Shown piece by piece: positions 5,285 through 5,360 of a stretch of 5,360 nt of DNA; positions within the stretch are counted from its first letter, which is position 1; every line of letters begins with the position of its first letter. A program made the position numbers and the translations under genes. The notes beneath the pieces were generated by a model. It ran no database searches, was not told the origin of the DNA, and worked only from the letters and a program-made list of their open reading frames with translations. Where the stretch lies: contig JAIVER010000118.1 of assembly GCA_023864145.1 (NCBI GenBank), forward strand, positions 1 to 5,360, written 5' to 3'. The stretch is from Thiohalomonas sp. (lineage in GTDB: Bacteria > Pseudomonadota > Gammaproteobacteria > GRL18).

Positions 5285-5360
5285 ATGAAAATGCTTGATT
5301 TTTATAGAGAAGAAGATCAAAATTATCCAATGACGCAAATTACTCTCACAGCCCATGAAA
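5285..5360 (+). CDS. Unidentified N-terminal fragment, runs off right edge
   Basis: From the ATG at 5285 the frame is open for 25 codons to the window edge, starting MKMLDFYREEDQN and containing MTQITLTAHE. An ATG at 5330 in the same frame could instead be the start; a purine-rich GAGAAGAAG at 5307-5315 lies 14 nt before it, a little far for a Shine-Dalgarno sequence. No such sequence precedes 5285. The peptide does not resemble the start of DnaA, which would be expected next to an origin beside rpmH. ITLT followed by Ala is reminiscent of the first strand of A-type iron-sulfur carriers (IscA/SufA/ErpA), but ten residues cannot establish that. An ATG at 5278 is in another frame and stops after six codons. 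Confidence 0.5.
   Translation, partial: MKMLDFYREEDQNYPMTQITLTAHE

Noticed and set aside
1..5360. CRISPR array, tRNA, insertion sequence or phage elements
   Set aside because: No regularly spaced repeats, cloverleaf, transposase frame or terminal repeats were seen.

Overview
The window reads as the replication-origin neighbourhood of an AT-rich gammaproteobacterial chromosome. The protein sequences of mnmE, yidC, yidD, rnpA and rpmH are clearly gammaproteobacterial: the MnmE ends in FCIGK, YidC is the large Gram-negative form, and L34 has 44 residues. The gene order rpmH-rnpA-yidD-yidC-mnmE is the classic origin-flanking block. I cannot name the genus; the YidC and the small HMA-like protein made me think of methylotrophic or sulfur-oxidising gammaproteobacteria, but that is an impression only.

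Left edge (1-654): an unidentified open frame on the minus strand runs off the window at base 1 (132-1). Facing the other way is a small ferredoxin-fold, HMA-like gene (319-553) with a good Shine-Dalgarno sequence. It is split by a single-base frameshift near 457. A plausible promoter upstream carries a perfect 15-bp palindrome between its -35 and -10 elements. The stretch 554-654 holds only a possible decayed membrane-helix frame.

Centre (655-4744): five genes are all transcribed leftward, in transcription order rpmH (L34, too short to show in a long-ORF listing), rnpA (RNase P protein), yidD, yidC (membrane insertase) and mnmE (tRNA-modification GTPase). They serve translation, tRNA maturation and membrane-protein insertion. 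yidC and mnmE overlap by 8 nt; the other junctions have 80-95 nt gaps with small inverted repeats. For mnmE and rnpA an internal ATG is a better start than the upstream TTG that gives the longest frame.

Right part (4745-5284): about 540 bp of very AT-rich non-coding DNA that I interpret as oriC. It holds two perfect DnaA boxes (5034-5042 minus, 5183-5191 plus), three boxes with one mismatch (5014-5022 minus, 5091-5099 minus, 5171-5179 plus), a perfect IHF consensus (5041-5053), and three copies of TTATTAGT on the rpmH side. The last copy lies exactly 13 nt from the first DnaA box, as I remember for the E. coli right 13-mer and box R1. A leftward promoter for rpmH abuts the first repeat.

At the far right a plus-strand frame begins (5285 onward, 25 codons visible). 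It does not look like the start of DnaA, so the usual dnaA gene seems not to be the immediate neighbour of this origin. Transcription diverges from the origin on both sides, so the visible genes would be co-directional with fork movement. I did not find an undescribed multi-gene system; the most useful observations are the E. coli-like origin layout beside a gene that is not dnaA and the broken HMA-like gene with its palindromic promoter.
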